Below, in pieces: positions 1 through 5,146 of a stretch of 5,146 bases of DNA. The stretch is from Victivallales bacterium (lineage in GTDB: Bacteria > Verrucomicrobiota > Lentisphaeria > Oligosphaerales > Oligosphaeraceae). The notes below the pieces were generated by a model. The model did not search any database. It saw nothing but the letters and a program-made list of their open reading frames with translations, and was not told the origin of the DNA. How positions within the stretch are numbered: the stretch's first letter is position 1; each line of letters opens with the position of its first letter. The translations under genes were made by a program, and so were the position numbers. The stretch covers positions 1-5,146 of the forward strand of contig JAFRLP010000247.1 in assembly GCA_017431185.1 (NCBI GenBank), given 5' to 3'.

Positions 1-180
1 GGCTTTACGAAAGCGAATGAACCAGTTGGCGACCGTCTGCGCCGTCACGTGCAGCTTCCTGGCTGTTCCATATATCGTTGCTCCGGCCAGATATTCCTGG
101 CGTGCCTCCTCCCTGATTCGGGCACGTGCGTTCTTCGTGGCAATCTTCAGGTTCAGTATCTTTGCGGTCTTCTTGGCCAT
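1..180 (-). CDS. Helix-turn-helix DNA-binding protein, N-terminal part (terminase small subunit-like?)
   Basis: Partial gene whose C-terminal part lies beyond the left edge; 60 codons are visible. The protein begins MAKKTAKILNLKIATKN, a basic leader. A helix-turn-helix-like stretch follows at residues 35-57 (ATIYGTARKLHV, then TAQTVANWFIRF), preceded by a helix EARQEYLAG. This pattern (a helix ending in G, then 'xxxAxxLxVxxxTVxxW') is typical of the N-terminal DNA-binding domain of phage terminase small subunits, and also of transposase or resolvase helix-turn-helix domains. Two ATGs lie in tandem at 183 and 180. The Shine-Dalgarno AGGAG at 188-192 is 4 nt from the first and 7 nt from the second, so 180 is preferred. 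It has its own promoter (231-259). Arginine codons are mixed (2 of 7 AGG). That it binds DNA is likely; the specific role is a guess because the rest of the protein is not visible. Confidence 0.6.
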   Translation of the reverse strand, partial: MAKKTAKILNLKIATKNARARIREEARQEYLAGATIYGTARKLHVTAQTVANWFIRFRKA

Positions 181-230
181 CATGTGTCTCCTGGGCGATG
201 TTGATATTATTTCCAACGCGAACGACACAT

Positions 231-259
231 AATATACATCATCAAATTAACTATGTCCA
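231..259 (-). promoter_or_regulatory. Sigma-70-like promoter for the helix-turn-helix gene
   Basis: On the minus strand, TGGACA (254-259, 5 of 6 to the -35 consensus) and TATATT (231-236, 5 of 6 to the -10 consensus) are separated by exactly 17 bases (237-253). Transcription would start near 224, giving a leader of about 40 nt that contains the AGGAG ribosome-binding site. The gap is the most AT-rich stretch of the window. The promoter is inferred from sequence only. Confidence 0.6.
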
Positions 260-272
260 GAACAATAGTTCT
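259..272. promoter_or_regulatory. Palindrome AGAAC-N4-GTTCT, possible LexA-type operator
   Basis: The 14-base sequence AGAACAATAGTTCT has 5-bp inverted arms around a 4-base centre and touches the upstream edge of the -35 element at 254-259. The core GAAC-N4-GTTC is the core of the LexA (DinR) box known from Gram-positive bacteria, although the central four bases do not fully fit the B. subtilis consensus. A repressor bound here could block the promoter. The palindrome itself is seen directly; its assignment to LexA is inference, and another phage or host repressor could bind it. Confidence 0.35.
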
Positions 273-301
273 ACGTTTTTTTTGCGTGAACCTCACCGAT
301 G

Positions 302-937
302 TCACAGCGAGACGGAAATCCCTCTCCGTGAGGCAGCGACCTCAGGGGTCATTCTGAGTCGCTTGGAGGCCGCGTGCCCAGGCTCGCCCTGCGGGGCGTC
401 CCTCGCCTGTGCGCCGTCACCCTCGTCTATCTCCTTGAAGAACTCGTCGGAGCCTTTCGGGACGCTTGCCACTGGAGTCATGCCTGAGCGCGTCTTCGTG
501 TAGTCGGCCAGCCCCTTACGGATGGCCTCCAGCTTCATGTTGTCTCTGTTGGCCTTGCTGAAGTACCCGTAGGAGCCAACAGCTGATCCGACCCCTAGAG
601 CACATGCCATCAGTATCAGCGCCCCGGTTATCGGAGTCATCGGCCCCCTGGCCGCCGCGTTCTTGCTCATGTCCCCAGACAGCTCGTCGGCCTTGCGGAG
701 CGCCCTGGCGACACCCTTGGCGGACGCCGTCCCCTTGGCCACCTTGGCGCGCTCCTTCAGCAGGCTGTCGTACACCTCGCCCTGCCTTGCGGCGAGATCA
801 TCCAGGGCGACGCCCGCGTCCTCCCTGTCCTTCCTGTCGGCGGCTCCCCATCCGAGGGCGCTGCCCAGCACAAGGGCGGCTACAGGCAACGTGGTCCACG
901 CGGCGTGCTCGAAGGTGCCGATGTCGGGCCTGGTCAC
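302..937 (-). CDS. Unidentified protein with two membrane segments, last gene of a small-protein cassette
   Basis: Not recognised. From the GTG at 937 the protein has 211 residues. A hydrophobic segment lies at about 12-33 (LPVAALVLGSALGWGA), followed by a charged, probably helical stretch at 34-95 rich in Lys, Arg, Glu, Asp and Ala. A second hydrophobic segment at about 104-126 (ITGALILMACALGVGSAVG) leads to a polar tail of about 85 residues. The GTG has no good Shine-Dalgarno. The reading frame stays open upstream to a stop at 1019-1021 and encodes a plausible acidic segment (NEDDDDNLKKSARRVGYV), but has no ATG, GTG or TTG there. The ATG at 1016, overlapping the end of the previous gene, would join this frame if one base were removed, giving about 237 residues. 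The gene may therefore be frameshifted, or translated by a shift. Arginine is mostly AGG/AGA (10 of 16). The context suggests a virion or lysis-region membrane protein of a phage, but function is unknown. Confidence 0.7.
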   Translation of the reverse strand: MTRPDIGTFEHAAWTTLPVAALVLGSALGWGAADRKDREDAGVALDDLAARQGEVYDSLLKERAKVAKGTASAKGVARALRKADELSGDMSKNAAARGPMTPITGALILMACALGVGSAVGSYGYFSKANRDNMKLEAIRKGLADYTKTRSGMTPVASVPKGSDEFFKEIDEGDGAQARDAPQGEPGHAASKRLRMTPEVAASRRGISVSL

Positions 938-984
938 ATACCCGACGCGCCTGGCGCTCTTCTTCAGATTGTCGTCATCGTCCT

Positions 985-1016
985 CATTGCCCTTCCCGAG
1001 CGTCGGCTCTAGACAT
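985..1016 (-). other. Apparent +1 frameshift at the 5' end of the two-TM gene
   Basis: On the minus strand the ATG at 1016 opens a short frame (MSRADAREGQ, then TGA at 984-986). Deleting one base of the GGG around 990-993 joins it without a stop to the downstream open frame: MSRADAREG, then NEDDDDNLKKS, continuing into the protein that otherwise starts at 937. This ATG overlaps the TAG of the preceding gene (1009-1011), matching the tight packing of the other genes in the cassette. A purine-rich GGGAAGGG lies directly before CAA TGA, loosely like the Shine-Dalgarno stimulator before the stop in prfB-type +1 shifts. A sequencing or assembly indel, or a real mutation, is the simpler reading. 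Confidence 0.5.
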
Positions 1017-1290
1017 GGTCAAGCTGGCCGTACACGTCCTTCAGCGCACTATCGGAGTTCAGGGACAGCGCCTTGCGGAACCTCCTGACACCATACACGC
1101 CGGCGGCGGCCAGCAGCATCAGAGCCCCTGCCTTCGTGGCGGCGTAAGCCGCCTTGTCCCCGTACATGTCGGCAAGCCATCCAGGATACCTGTCCTTGCC
1201 GCCGAACATATAGGAGCCAGGCCTGAACGTGTCCTTCCAGGAGAATCCCGTCCCGTCGGACGACGCTATGACTTCGGCCCTCTTGTCCAT
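1009..1290 (-). CDS. Unidentified small protein with one membrane segment
   Basis: Not recognised; 93 residues. The N-terminal half is polar and aromatic (FSWKDTFRPGSYMFGGKDRY), followed by one hydrophobic segment at about 53-67 (AGALMLLAAAGVYG), a basic stop-transfer cluster VRRFRK, and a short polar tail. This predicts a single-pass inner-membrane or virion-membrane protein with the C-terminal tail in the cytoplasm. The start is well supported: AGAGGAG at 1297-1303 lies 6 nt before the ATG, inside the last codons of the upstream gene, whose stop is 3 nt away. Arginine is AGG in 5 of 6 cases, as in its neighbours. The stop overlaps the ATG at 1016 of the probable true start of the next gene. 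The gene belongs to a four-gene cassette and is probably translated by coupling. Confidence 0.75.
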   Translation of the reverse strand: MDKRAEVIASSDGTGFSWKDTFRPGSYMFGGKDRYPGWLADMYGDKAAYAATKAGALMLLAAAGVYGVRRFRKALSLNSDSALKDVYGQLDHV

Positions 1291-1293
1291 ATT

Positions 1294-1731
1294 CTACTCC
1301 TCTCTTATGTAGTCAAATCGCGGGTTCAGCTCCGCGCTGAGCTCGTTGTACCGCAGCCACACAAGGAACCTGGAGTGCGCCGCGTCGAACTGCCTCTCCT
1401 CGTCCACCAGCTCGCATTCGCCTGCGGCTATGCGGGACAGGACGGCCTCGTACTTGTCCATCGCCTCCGTGTCGTCGGGCGACAGGTACAGCATCAGCGA
1501 CTTCGGCGCCCTGCGGAGGACGAACGCCTGCTGCAGCAGCTCCTCGGAGCCTATCTTCAGCCCCCTGTCGGACTCCCTGACGGGGACGCCGAACACGCGG
1601 CCGGCGTTGTGGTACGCCCACAGGTCACCTGTCGCGGTTGGCCTCCTGGAGGGCTCCTCGACGGGCTCCCATCCCGTGGCCTCCGCGTCGGCGGGGGAGA
1701 GCACCTCCCCGTATGCGCCCGCCTCCGTCAT
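1294..1731 (-). CDS. Unidentified soluble acidic protein
   Basis: Not recognised; 145 residues from the ATG at 1731, which shares its A with the TGA of the upstream gene (TGATG), a classic coupling arrangement. A GTG one codon earlier (1734) is an alternative. A GAGG sits about 8 nt before the ATG. There is no membrane segment or signal peptide. The protein is rich in Glu and Asp, with an N-terminal low-complexity part (EPVEEPSRRPTATGD), a middle of alternating hydrophobic and charged residues (LLQQAFVLRRAPKSLMLYL), and a C-terminal probable helix ending FLVWLRYNELSAELNPRF. It is the only soluble member of the cassette. Arginine is AGG/AGA in 8 of 13 cases, unlike the chromosomal genes to the right. 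No enzymatic motif is visible. A phage structural or assembly accessory role is possible from context only. Confidence 0.75.
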   Translation of the reverse strand: MTEAGAYGEVLSPADAEATGWEPVEEPSRRPTATGDLWAYHNAGRVFGVPVRESDRGLKIGSEELLQQAFVLRRAPKSLMLYLSPDDTEAMDKYEAVLSRIAAGECELVDEERQFDAAHSRFLVWLRYNELSAELNPRFDYIREE

Positions 1732-1952
1732 CACAGCATCCTCACGGACTTGGGCCTGGCCGCCTTCGCGCCCTCAAGGAGAGGCTTGGCCTCCTCGCGC
1801 AGCCTTGCCTTCAGGTAGTCTATGTCGGAGCCAGTGCGCTCCACCCCATAGGCCTTCTCGGCGTCCTTGTAGTCCTGCTTGCCGGCGGCATTCAGTTTGG
1901 AGGCCGCATAGCCGACGGCAACTCCCGTGCCTGCCACCGCGCTGAGGAGCAT
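1731..1952 (-). CDS. Unidentified short membrane protein, possibly N-terminally truncated
   Basis: Not recognised; 73 residues from the ATG at 1952. It begins directly with a glycine/alanine-rich hydrophobic segment (MLLSAVAGTGVAVGYAASKL), then a charged helical tail of about 50 residues (KQDYKDAEKAYGVERTG, then LREEAKPLLEG). The layout resembles the second half of the two-TM protein encoded at 302-937. The start is weak: no Shine-Dalgarno precedes it, no promoter fits in the 39 bases to the terminator T-tract, and the frame stays open upstream without another start codon. It therefore sits at the boundary between element and chromosome, and may have lost its true 5' end there or may rely on read-through. 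The stop overlaps the next start (TGATG). Arginine is AGG in 3 of 5 cases. The frame is probably real given the coupling, but the N-terminus is uncertain. Confidence 0.6.
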   Translation of the reverse strand: MLLSAVAGTGVAVGYAASKLNAAGKQDYKDAEKAYGVERTGSDIDYLKARLREEAKPLLEGAKAARPKSVRML

Positions 1953-1974
1953 TGTAAACTGTTGTAAAGCAGTT
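1952..1974. repeat. Short direct and inverted repeats at the element/chromosome boundary
   Basis: TTGTAAA occurs twice (1952-1958 and 1962-1968), with a 10-base period, about one helical turn. An inverted pair AACTG (1957-1961) and CAGTT (1970-1974) flanks an 8-base centre. The arrangement lies exactly where codon use changes, which could fit an attachment-site core or a protein-binding site. The arms are short enough for chance to be possible. Confidence 0.3.
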
Positions 1975-1991
1975 GTTCGTTCCTGCGTGTG

Positions 1992-2033
1992 AAAAAACGT
2001 GCGTGTTTCCGCCCCCCTTGCGGCACGGGGGCG
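1992..2033 (-). terminator. Rho-independent terminator after the permease gene
   Basis: Directly after the TGA of the permease, a 7-bp GC stem is possible: GGGGGCG at 2027-2033 with CGCCCCC at 2010-2016 (plus-strand letters), loop 10. An alternative fold pairs 2024-2027 with 1998-2001 and 2020-2023 with 2009-2012, and is followed immediately by six T on the minus strand (1992-1997). The second fold matches the usual geometry. It would end the hydrolase-permease transcript before the small-protein cassette. Confidence 0.6.
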
Positions 2034-3311
2034 TCACTCGTGGCGGAGGGCCACGATGGGATCGAGTTTGGCGGCGCGGAACGCGGGATAGATTCCGAAT
2101 ATAATCCCGACAGAGACGGATATTCCCAGGGAAAGAAGAAGACTGGACAGGTTCACCACGGTGGGCATGCCAAAGGCGACCGTGATGATCCAGGGAATCA
2201 GGACGCCCAGGCCAGTGCCGATGAGCCCGCCGGAGAAGGAGAGCACAACCGTCTCAATCAGAAACTGCGCGACAATCTGCCCGCGACGTGCGCCGATGGC
2301 CCGTCGAATGCCGATTTCCCGCGTGCGCTCCGTCACGCTGGCGAGCATGATGTTCATGATGCCAATGCCTCCCACCAGCAGACTGATTCCCGCAATCGCC
2401 CCCAGAACAATGTTGAAGGTGCGCTTGGTCTCCTCGGTCTGGCGCAGCAAGGTCAGGGGGACGCTCAAGCCGTAGTCCTTCTTCTTGTGGAAAATGGCCA
2501 GCATCCGCTCCACGGCATTGGCGGTCGCCTCCACGTGCTCCTCCTTGTCCACCTCAATGAGCAACTGATGCAGTTCCACCAACTCGCGGATCATGGAGCC
2601 GGATTTGCGCTGCACGAAAAAGTCGCCGAACTGCTCACGGGCGGTGGAGACGGGAATGTAGGCGTCCGTCTGCTGGTCAGGAGTCTGCCCTGCCCCCTCC
2701 GTCGCCTCCTCGCTTTTGACAATGCCGATGATTTCATAGTAGTTGGACCCCAGATGGAGACTCTCGCCGATGGCCGCCTGCGTCGCCAGCAGACGGCGCG
2801 CACCATGTTCGGTGAGCACCACCACACTGCGATGCTGCTCCACATCCTGCAAAGTGAACACCCGTCCAGCCACCACATTGCGGCGCACCAGGTCAAACCA
2901 ATGCTCGTTGGTGCCGACAATGCGCATCTCCAGACTGCGCGCCCCATAGCGCCCTGTCTTCTCCAGGGATTTGACGGGAACCATGCGCGTGACCGTCGGG
3001 ATGGTGGCGGAGATGCGCTCCACGTCCGCATAGAGCAAACCATAGATTGAGAGCATGGTGCGGGAGTTTGCGGTGTTCTGCTCGTCCGCTGGCTTCTGGG
3101 CGGAGACGATGATGTTTCGGCTGCCGAGTTTGCGCAGCTGTTCGAGGGCGACTTCGCTGGCGCCCTCGCCGACCGCCAGCATCGCGATGACACTGCCGAC
3201 GCCAAACACCATGCCCAGCATGGTCAGGGCGGAGCGCAGCTTATGCAGAGCCAGATTCTTGACTCCAAGTTCAATGTCCTGCCAAAGGCGTGCTGGGGAA
3301 AAGTTTGTCAT
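2034..3311 (-). CDS. MacB/FtsX-type ABC transporter permease
   Basis: Inner-membrane permease of the MacB family; 425 residues from the ATG at 3311 (a TTG four codons earlier at 3323 is possible). The family layout is complete. There is an N-terminal cytoplasmic stretch, then TM1 at about 28-48 (LTMLGMVFGVGSVIAMLAVG) and a large periplasmic MacB core domain at about 50-295. TM2 is at 300-322 (GAIAGISLLVGGIGIMNIML), followed by the conserved coupling helix ERTREIGIRRAIGARRGQI (328-346). TM3 is at 350-378, TM4 at 388-408, and the hallmark end is YPAFRAAKLDPIVALRHE. MacB permeases act as mechanotransmitters moving proteins, peptides or small molecules between periplasm and outside, together with an ATPase and often a periplasmic adaptor. 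E. coli MacB has a fused N-terminal ATPase; here only the permease half exists, so the ATPase must be encoded elsewhere. It lies 27 nt after the glycoside hydrolase gene, without an obvious Shine-Dalgarno. All 30 arginines use CGN codons. The substrate is unknown. Confidence 0.92.
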   Translation of the reverse strand: MTNFSPARLWQDIELGVKNLALHKLRSALTMLGMVFGVGSVIAMLAVGEGASEVALEQLRKLGSRNIIVSAQKPADEQNTANSRTMLSIYGLLYADVERISATIPTVTRMVPVKSLEKTGRYGARSLEMRIVGTNEHWFDLVRRNVVAGRVFTLQDVEQHRSVVVLTEHGARRLLATQAAIGESLHLGSNYYEIIGIVKSEEATEGAGQTPDQQTDAYIPVSTAREQFGDFFVQRKSGSMIRELVELHQLLIEVDKEEHVEATANAVERMLAIFHKKKDYGLSVPLTLLRQTEETKRTFNIVLGAIAGISLLVGGIGIMNIMLASVTERTREIGIRRAIGARRGQIVAQFLIETVVLSFSGGLIGTGLGVLIPWIITVAFGMPTVVNLSSLLLSLGISVSVGIIFGIYPAFRAAKLDPIVALRHE

Positions 3312-3338
3312 GCTTTTTTTCAATCAAGCGGTTCTTCG

Positions 3339-5146
3339 TCAGCGCAACTGCAGGGCAGGCAATATCTCGGAGGCGACGACCTGGGACAAGTCGAAGATGG
3401 CGAAACCAGGCACGCCTGCGGCGCGCACGGCATTGATTTGCCGCGAGGTCTCGCCGGCGTCGAGTTTGGCGGGGCCGACTCCAATGCCAGGGACCACCCA
3501 CGCCTTTCCCGCCACCTCAACGGCACGGGCGATGTCCGCCGCAAACACCACGCTGGAGGAACGATAGGACATGGGACAGACAAAGCTGACCCACCCCGAA
3601 CGGCACCATTTTCCCCAGTCCTGCCCCACGGACTCCTGCGCGTTGCGCGAGTCAGGATAGACCGCCACCGAAACCTGGGAACGGGGCCGTGCCGTCAGCG
3701 TCGCATTGGACAGCTGCACCAGCAACTGGTCGATGACTCCCGTGCGCCAAACCAGCCATTGCCGCCGATACGCCCCGCCATTGGCTGTGCAACGCGGCCA
3801 GTTCGGCAGCCCAGTCACACCCATGGCTTTGGCAAATGCCTTGCGGCACCGATCGCAGTGGCAGGCGTCGGAGGAGGGATACCGCAAACGGTCGAAATGC
3901 ACACCATACACGGGGGCCTGACTGGCGACTTCGGTGGCCAGCCTCACCAGAAGCCGCTGGTTCTCGATGCTGGATGGACACAGCCAGTTGAGGCGTTTGC
4001 CGTCCCTGGAACGTTGCAAACGCCCTTCCCTCTCCCAGGTCGCCAGGATGGTCTCGGGCGCATCCTCGACACCCAGGCAGTTCATCCAGGCGTGTACAGC
4101 CATGCCGCGCCGTCCAGCGGCAGCCACACATTCTGGCAAGCCCTCTCCTGGCGTCTGGCGCACCAGCCGGCTTGGATAGGCGGCGGAAAACGGCGAAACG
4201 GCGAGAGGCAAGAGAGTGTTGAGCCCGCATCCAGCCATCTGCGCAATGGTGCTTTCCCAGTTTTGCCCAGGAAGCCCCGCCGAGTAGCGGCACCAGACGG
4301 CGCGGATTTCATTGGCGCGTCCCTGGGTGACGCGCACCGTGCCGTTGCGCAAATCGTTCATCACCTGAAACGACGCCAGGGCGACGGCTGTGTATTTTCC
4401 GGTCGAGGCGGCGGTGCGCAGATTGTCGAGACTGCGGGCCGCTTTGCGCTGCGCCTCCGGTGCGGCGAGGGCAACCGCCAGTTCCGCGCGACTGCTCAAT
4501 GTCGCGCAGGCCGCCCGCCTGGCATTCGGCACACGTTGGCTGACCAATGCGGCGAATGTCTGTCCGGCGCGCCAGGTGTCCTGGTTCAGAAAAGCCTGGG
4601 TCATCCAAAAGCCAGTCGGGGCCTCCAGAATGGCTGGCCAACGGAGCGTCTGCCCCTCGGCGTTTGTCCACCAGGCGACGGCTCTGGCCTGCAATGGAAT
4701 GGCAGTCACGGCAATGATGGAGTTGCTGGACTGTCGGAACGGCTGGGACTCCGGCAGACGAACGGTATCGGGCACCAGCCAAGCCAAAGAGCCTTTGGGC
4801 AAACTCTGGAATTTGCCGACGGGCAAGTCCATGAGGGCGGCGAGGCGCGGCGGAAGGGCGTGGAAGGCGCCGACCTTGCCTCCATGCCTCAAATAGTCCA
4901 GCAGGTTATTGAAGGGGTCGGGGGCGATGGTTTCAGGATAGGGAAGCAAGACCATGGAATATGGAGCCAGAAGGGAGTACGCGGCGTCCGCCTCGTCAAT
5001 GACCGCCGGCAAGAGACCGGACGCAAAGAGGGCGTCATACAGGTTGCGGGCAAGTTTTTCGGCCTGGCCGCGTATTCGCGGGTTGCCGCCGCCGCTGCCC
5101 CTCACCAATCCCAGGCTGACATTGGGCAGCAGAAAATCGACATTGA
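3339..5146 (-). CDS. GHL10-like putative glycoside hydrolase (family 10-type, PF02638-like), 5' end missing
   Basis: Partial gene: the frame is open to the right edge (first complete codon at 5144), so the N-terminus, including any signal peptide, lies outside. About 601 residues are visible. The first part (about 4780-5144) has the alternating strands and glycines of a class-I glutamine amidotransferase-like or beta-galactosidase trimerisation-like fold (MVLLPYPETIAPDPF, LLDYLRHGGKVGAF). A linker follows. The C-terminal catalytic barrel starts near 4311 (EIRAVWCRYSAG) and carries GHL10 hallmarks: HAWM near 4085, VYGVHFDRLRYPSSDACHC with a Cys cluster CHCDRC (3846-3863), QDWGKW near 3610, and CPMSY near 3570. 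This family holds putative glycan hydrolases, including E. coli DigH (YddW), which cleaves denuded peptidoglycan. The substrate here is not evident. It is probably exported and co-transcribed with the permease 27 nt downstream. The stop is TGA at 3339. Confidence 0.85.
   Translation of the reverse strand, partial: NVDFLLPNVSLGLVRGSGGGNPRIRGQAEKLARNLYDALFASGLLPAVIDEADAAYSLLAPYSMVLLPYPETIAPDPFNNLLDYLRHGGKVGAFHALPPRLAALMDLPVGKFQSLPKGSLAWLVPDTVRLPESQPFRQSSNSIIAVTAIPLQARAVAWWTNAEGQTLRWPAILEAPTGFWMTQAFLNQDTWRAGQTFAALVSQRVPNARRAACATLSSRAELAVALAAPEAQRKAARSLDNLRTAASTGKYTAVALASFQVMNDLRNGTVRVTQGRANEIRAVWCRYSAGLPGQNWESTIAQMAGCGLNTLLPLAVSPFSAAYPSRLVRQTPGEGLPECVAAAGRRGMAVHAWMNCLGVEDAPETILATWEREGRLQRSRDGKRLNWLCPSSIENQRLLVRLATEVASQAPVYGVHFDRLRYPSSDACHCDRCRKAFAKAMGVTGLPNWPRCTANGGAYRRQWLVWRTGVIDQLLVQLSNATLTARPRSQVSVAVYPDSRNAQESVGQDWGKWCRSGWVSFVCPMSYRSSSVVFAADIARAVEVAGKAWVVPGIGVGPAKLDAGETSRQINAVRAAGVPGFAIFDLSQVVASEILPALQLR

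Larger units (their letters stand above)
184..301. other. AT-rich intergenic gap
   Basis: 118 bases between the cassette and the helix-turn-helix gene. It holds the promoter, the palindrome, the ribosome-binding site and a plus-strand run of eight T (276-283). No gene fits on either strand. No convincing terminator for the cassette is seen, so read-through into the helix-turn-helix gene is possible. Confidence 0.6.

Noticed and set aside
259..283. Palindrome followed by eight T as a plus-strand terminator
   Set aside because: The stem is only 5 bp with three bases before the T-run, and there is no plus-strand gene to terminate; read instead as a possible operator.
17..503. Plus-strand open frames at the left end (71 and 125 codons)
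   Set aside because: They are antisense to the helix-turn-helix gene and to the end of the two-TM gene, and run through the promoter gap; no ribosome-binding site or family pattern.
604..1818. Long plus-strand open frame of 404 codons
   Set aside because: It lies opposite three well-coupled minus-strand genes and encodes a Pro/Arg/Cys-rich low-complexity product typical of antisense GC-rich frames, with no ribosome-binding site.
1989..3050. Plus-strand open frame of 353 codons
   Set aside because: It is antisense to the clear MacB-type permease; its His/Gln/Asp-rich composition is that of a shadow frame, and it starts inside the terminator.
2591..3205. Second minus-strand frame of 204 codons within the permease gene
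   Set aside because: Ser/Arg/Trp-rich out-of-frame product nested in a gene with full family hallmarks.
4309..4782. Minus-strand frame inside the hydrolase gene
   Set aside because: Out-of-frame shadow of the hydrolase; no start signals and no family resemblance.

Overview
The window comes from a bacterial contig of fairly high GC and falls into two parts with different codon use. The right part (about 2034-5146) is ordinary chromosome. The left part (1 to about 1990) looks like foreign DNA, most plausibly phage or another integrated element. All supported genes lie on the minus strand, so transcription runs from high to low coordinates. A family-10-type glycoside hydrolase next to a MacB-type permease would fit a PVC-group bacterium (Verrucomicrobiota or Lentisphaerota). 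That placement is a weak guess from gene style, not a demonstrated assignment.

Right part: a large gene open at the right edge (3339-5146) encodes a GHL10-like putative glycoside hydrolase preceded by an amidotransferase-like domain. It is followed after 27 nt by a MacB/FtsX-type ABC permease (2034-3311), probably co-transcribed. A GC-rich hairpin with a T-tract (1992-2033) lies directly after the permease stop and probably ends that transcript.

Left part: four tightly packed genes (1731-1952, 1294-1731, 1009-1290, 302-937 or 302-1016) encode small proteins I do not recognise. Three of them have one or two membrane segments. They favour AGG/AGA for arginine (about 26 of 40 by hand count), whereas the permease uses only CGN (0 of 30). 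The fourth gene appears to have a +1 frameshift near its 5' end. After an AT-rich 118-base gap with a good sigma-70-like promoter, a GAAC-N4-GTTC palindrome and a partial dif-like sequence, the start of a helix-turn-helix protein gene runs off the left edge. It resembles the N-terminus of phage terminase small subunits or transposase-type DNA-binding proteins.

The most interesting points are the sharp boundary at about 1953-1990, the unidentified membrane-protein cassette, the apparent frameshift at about 985-1000, and the regulatory and possibly recombinogenic gap at 222-272. No tRNA, rRNA, CRISPR array or complete insertion sequence was seen.
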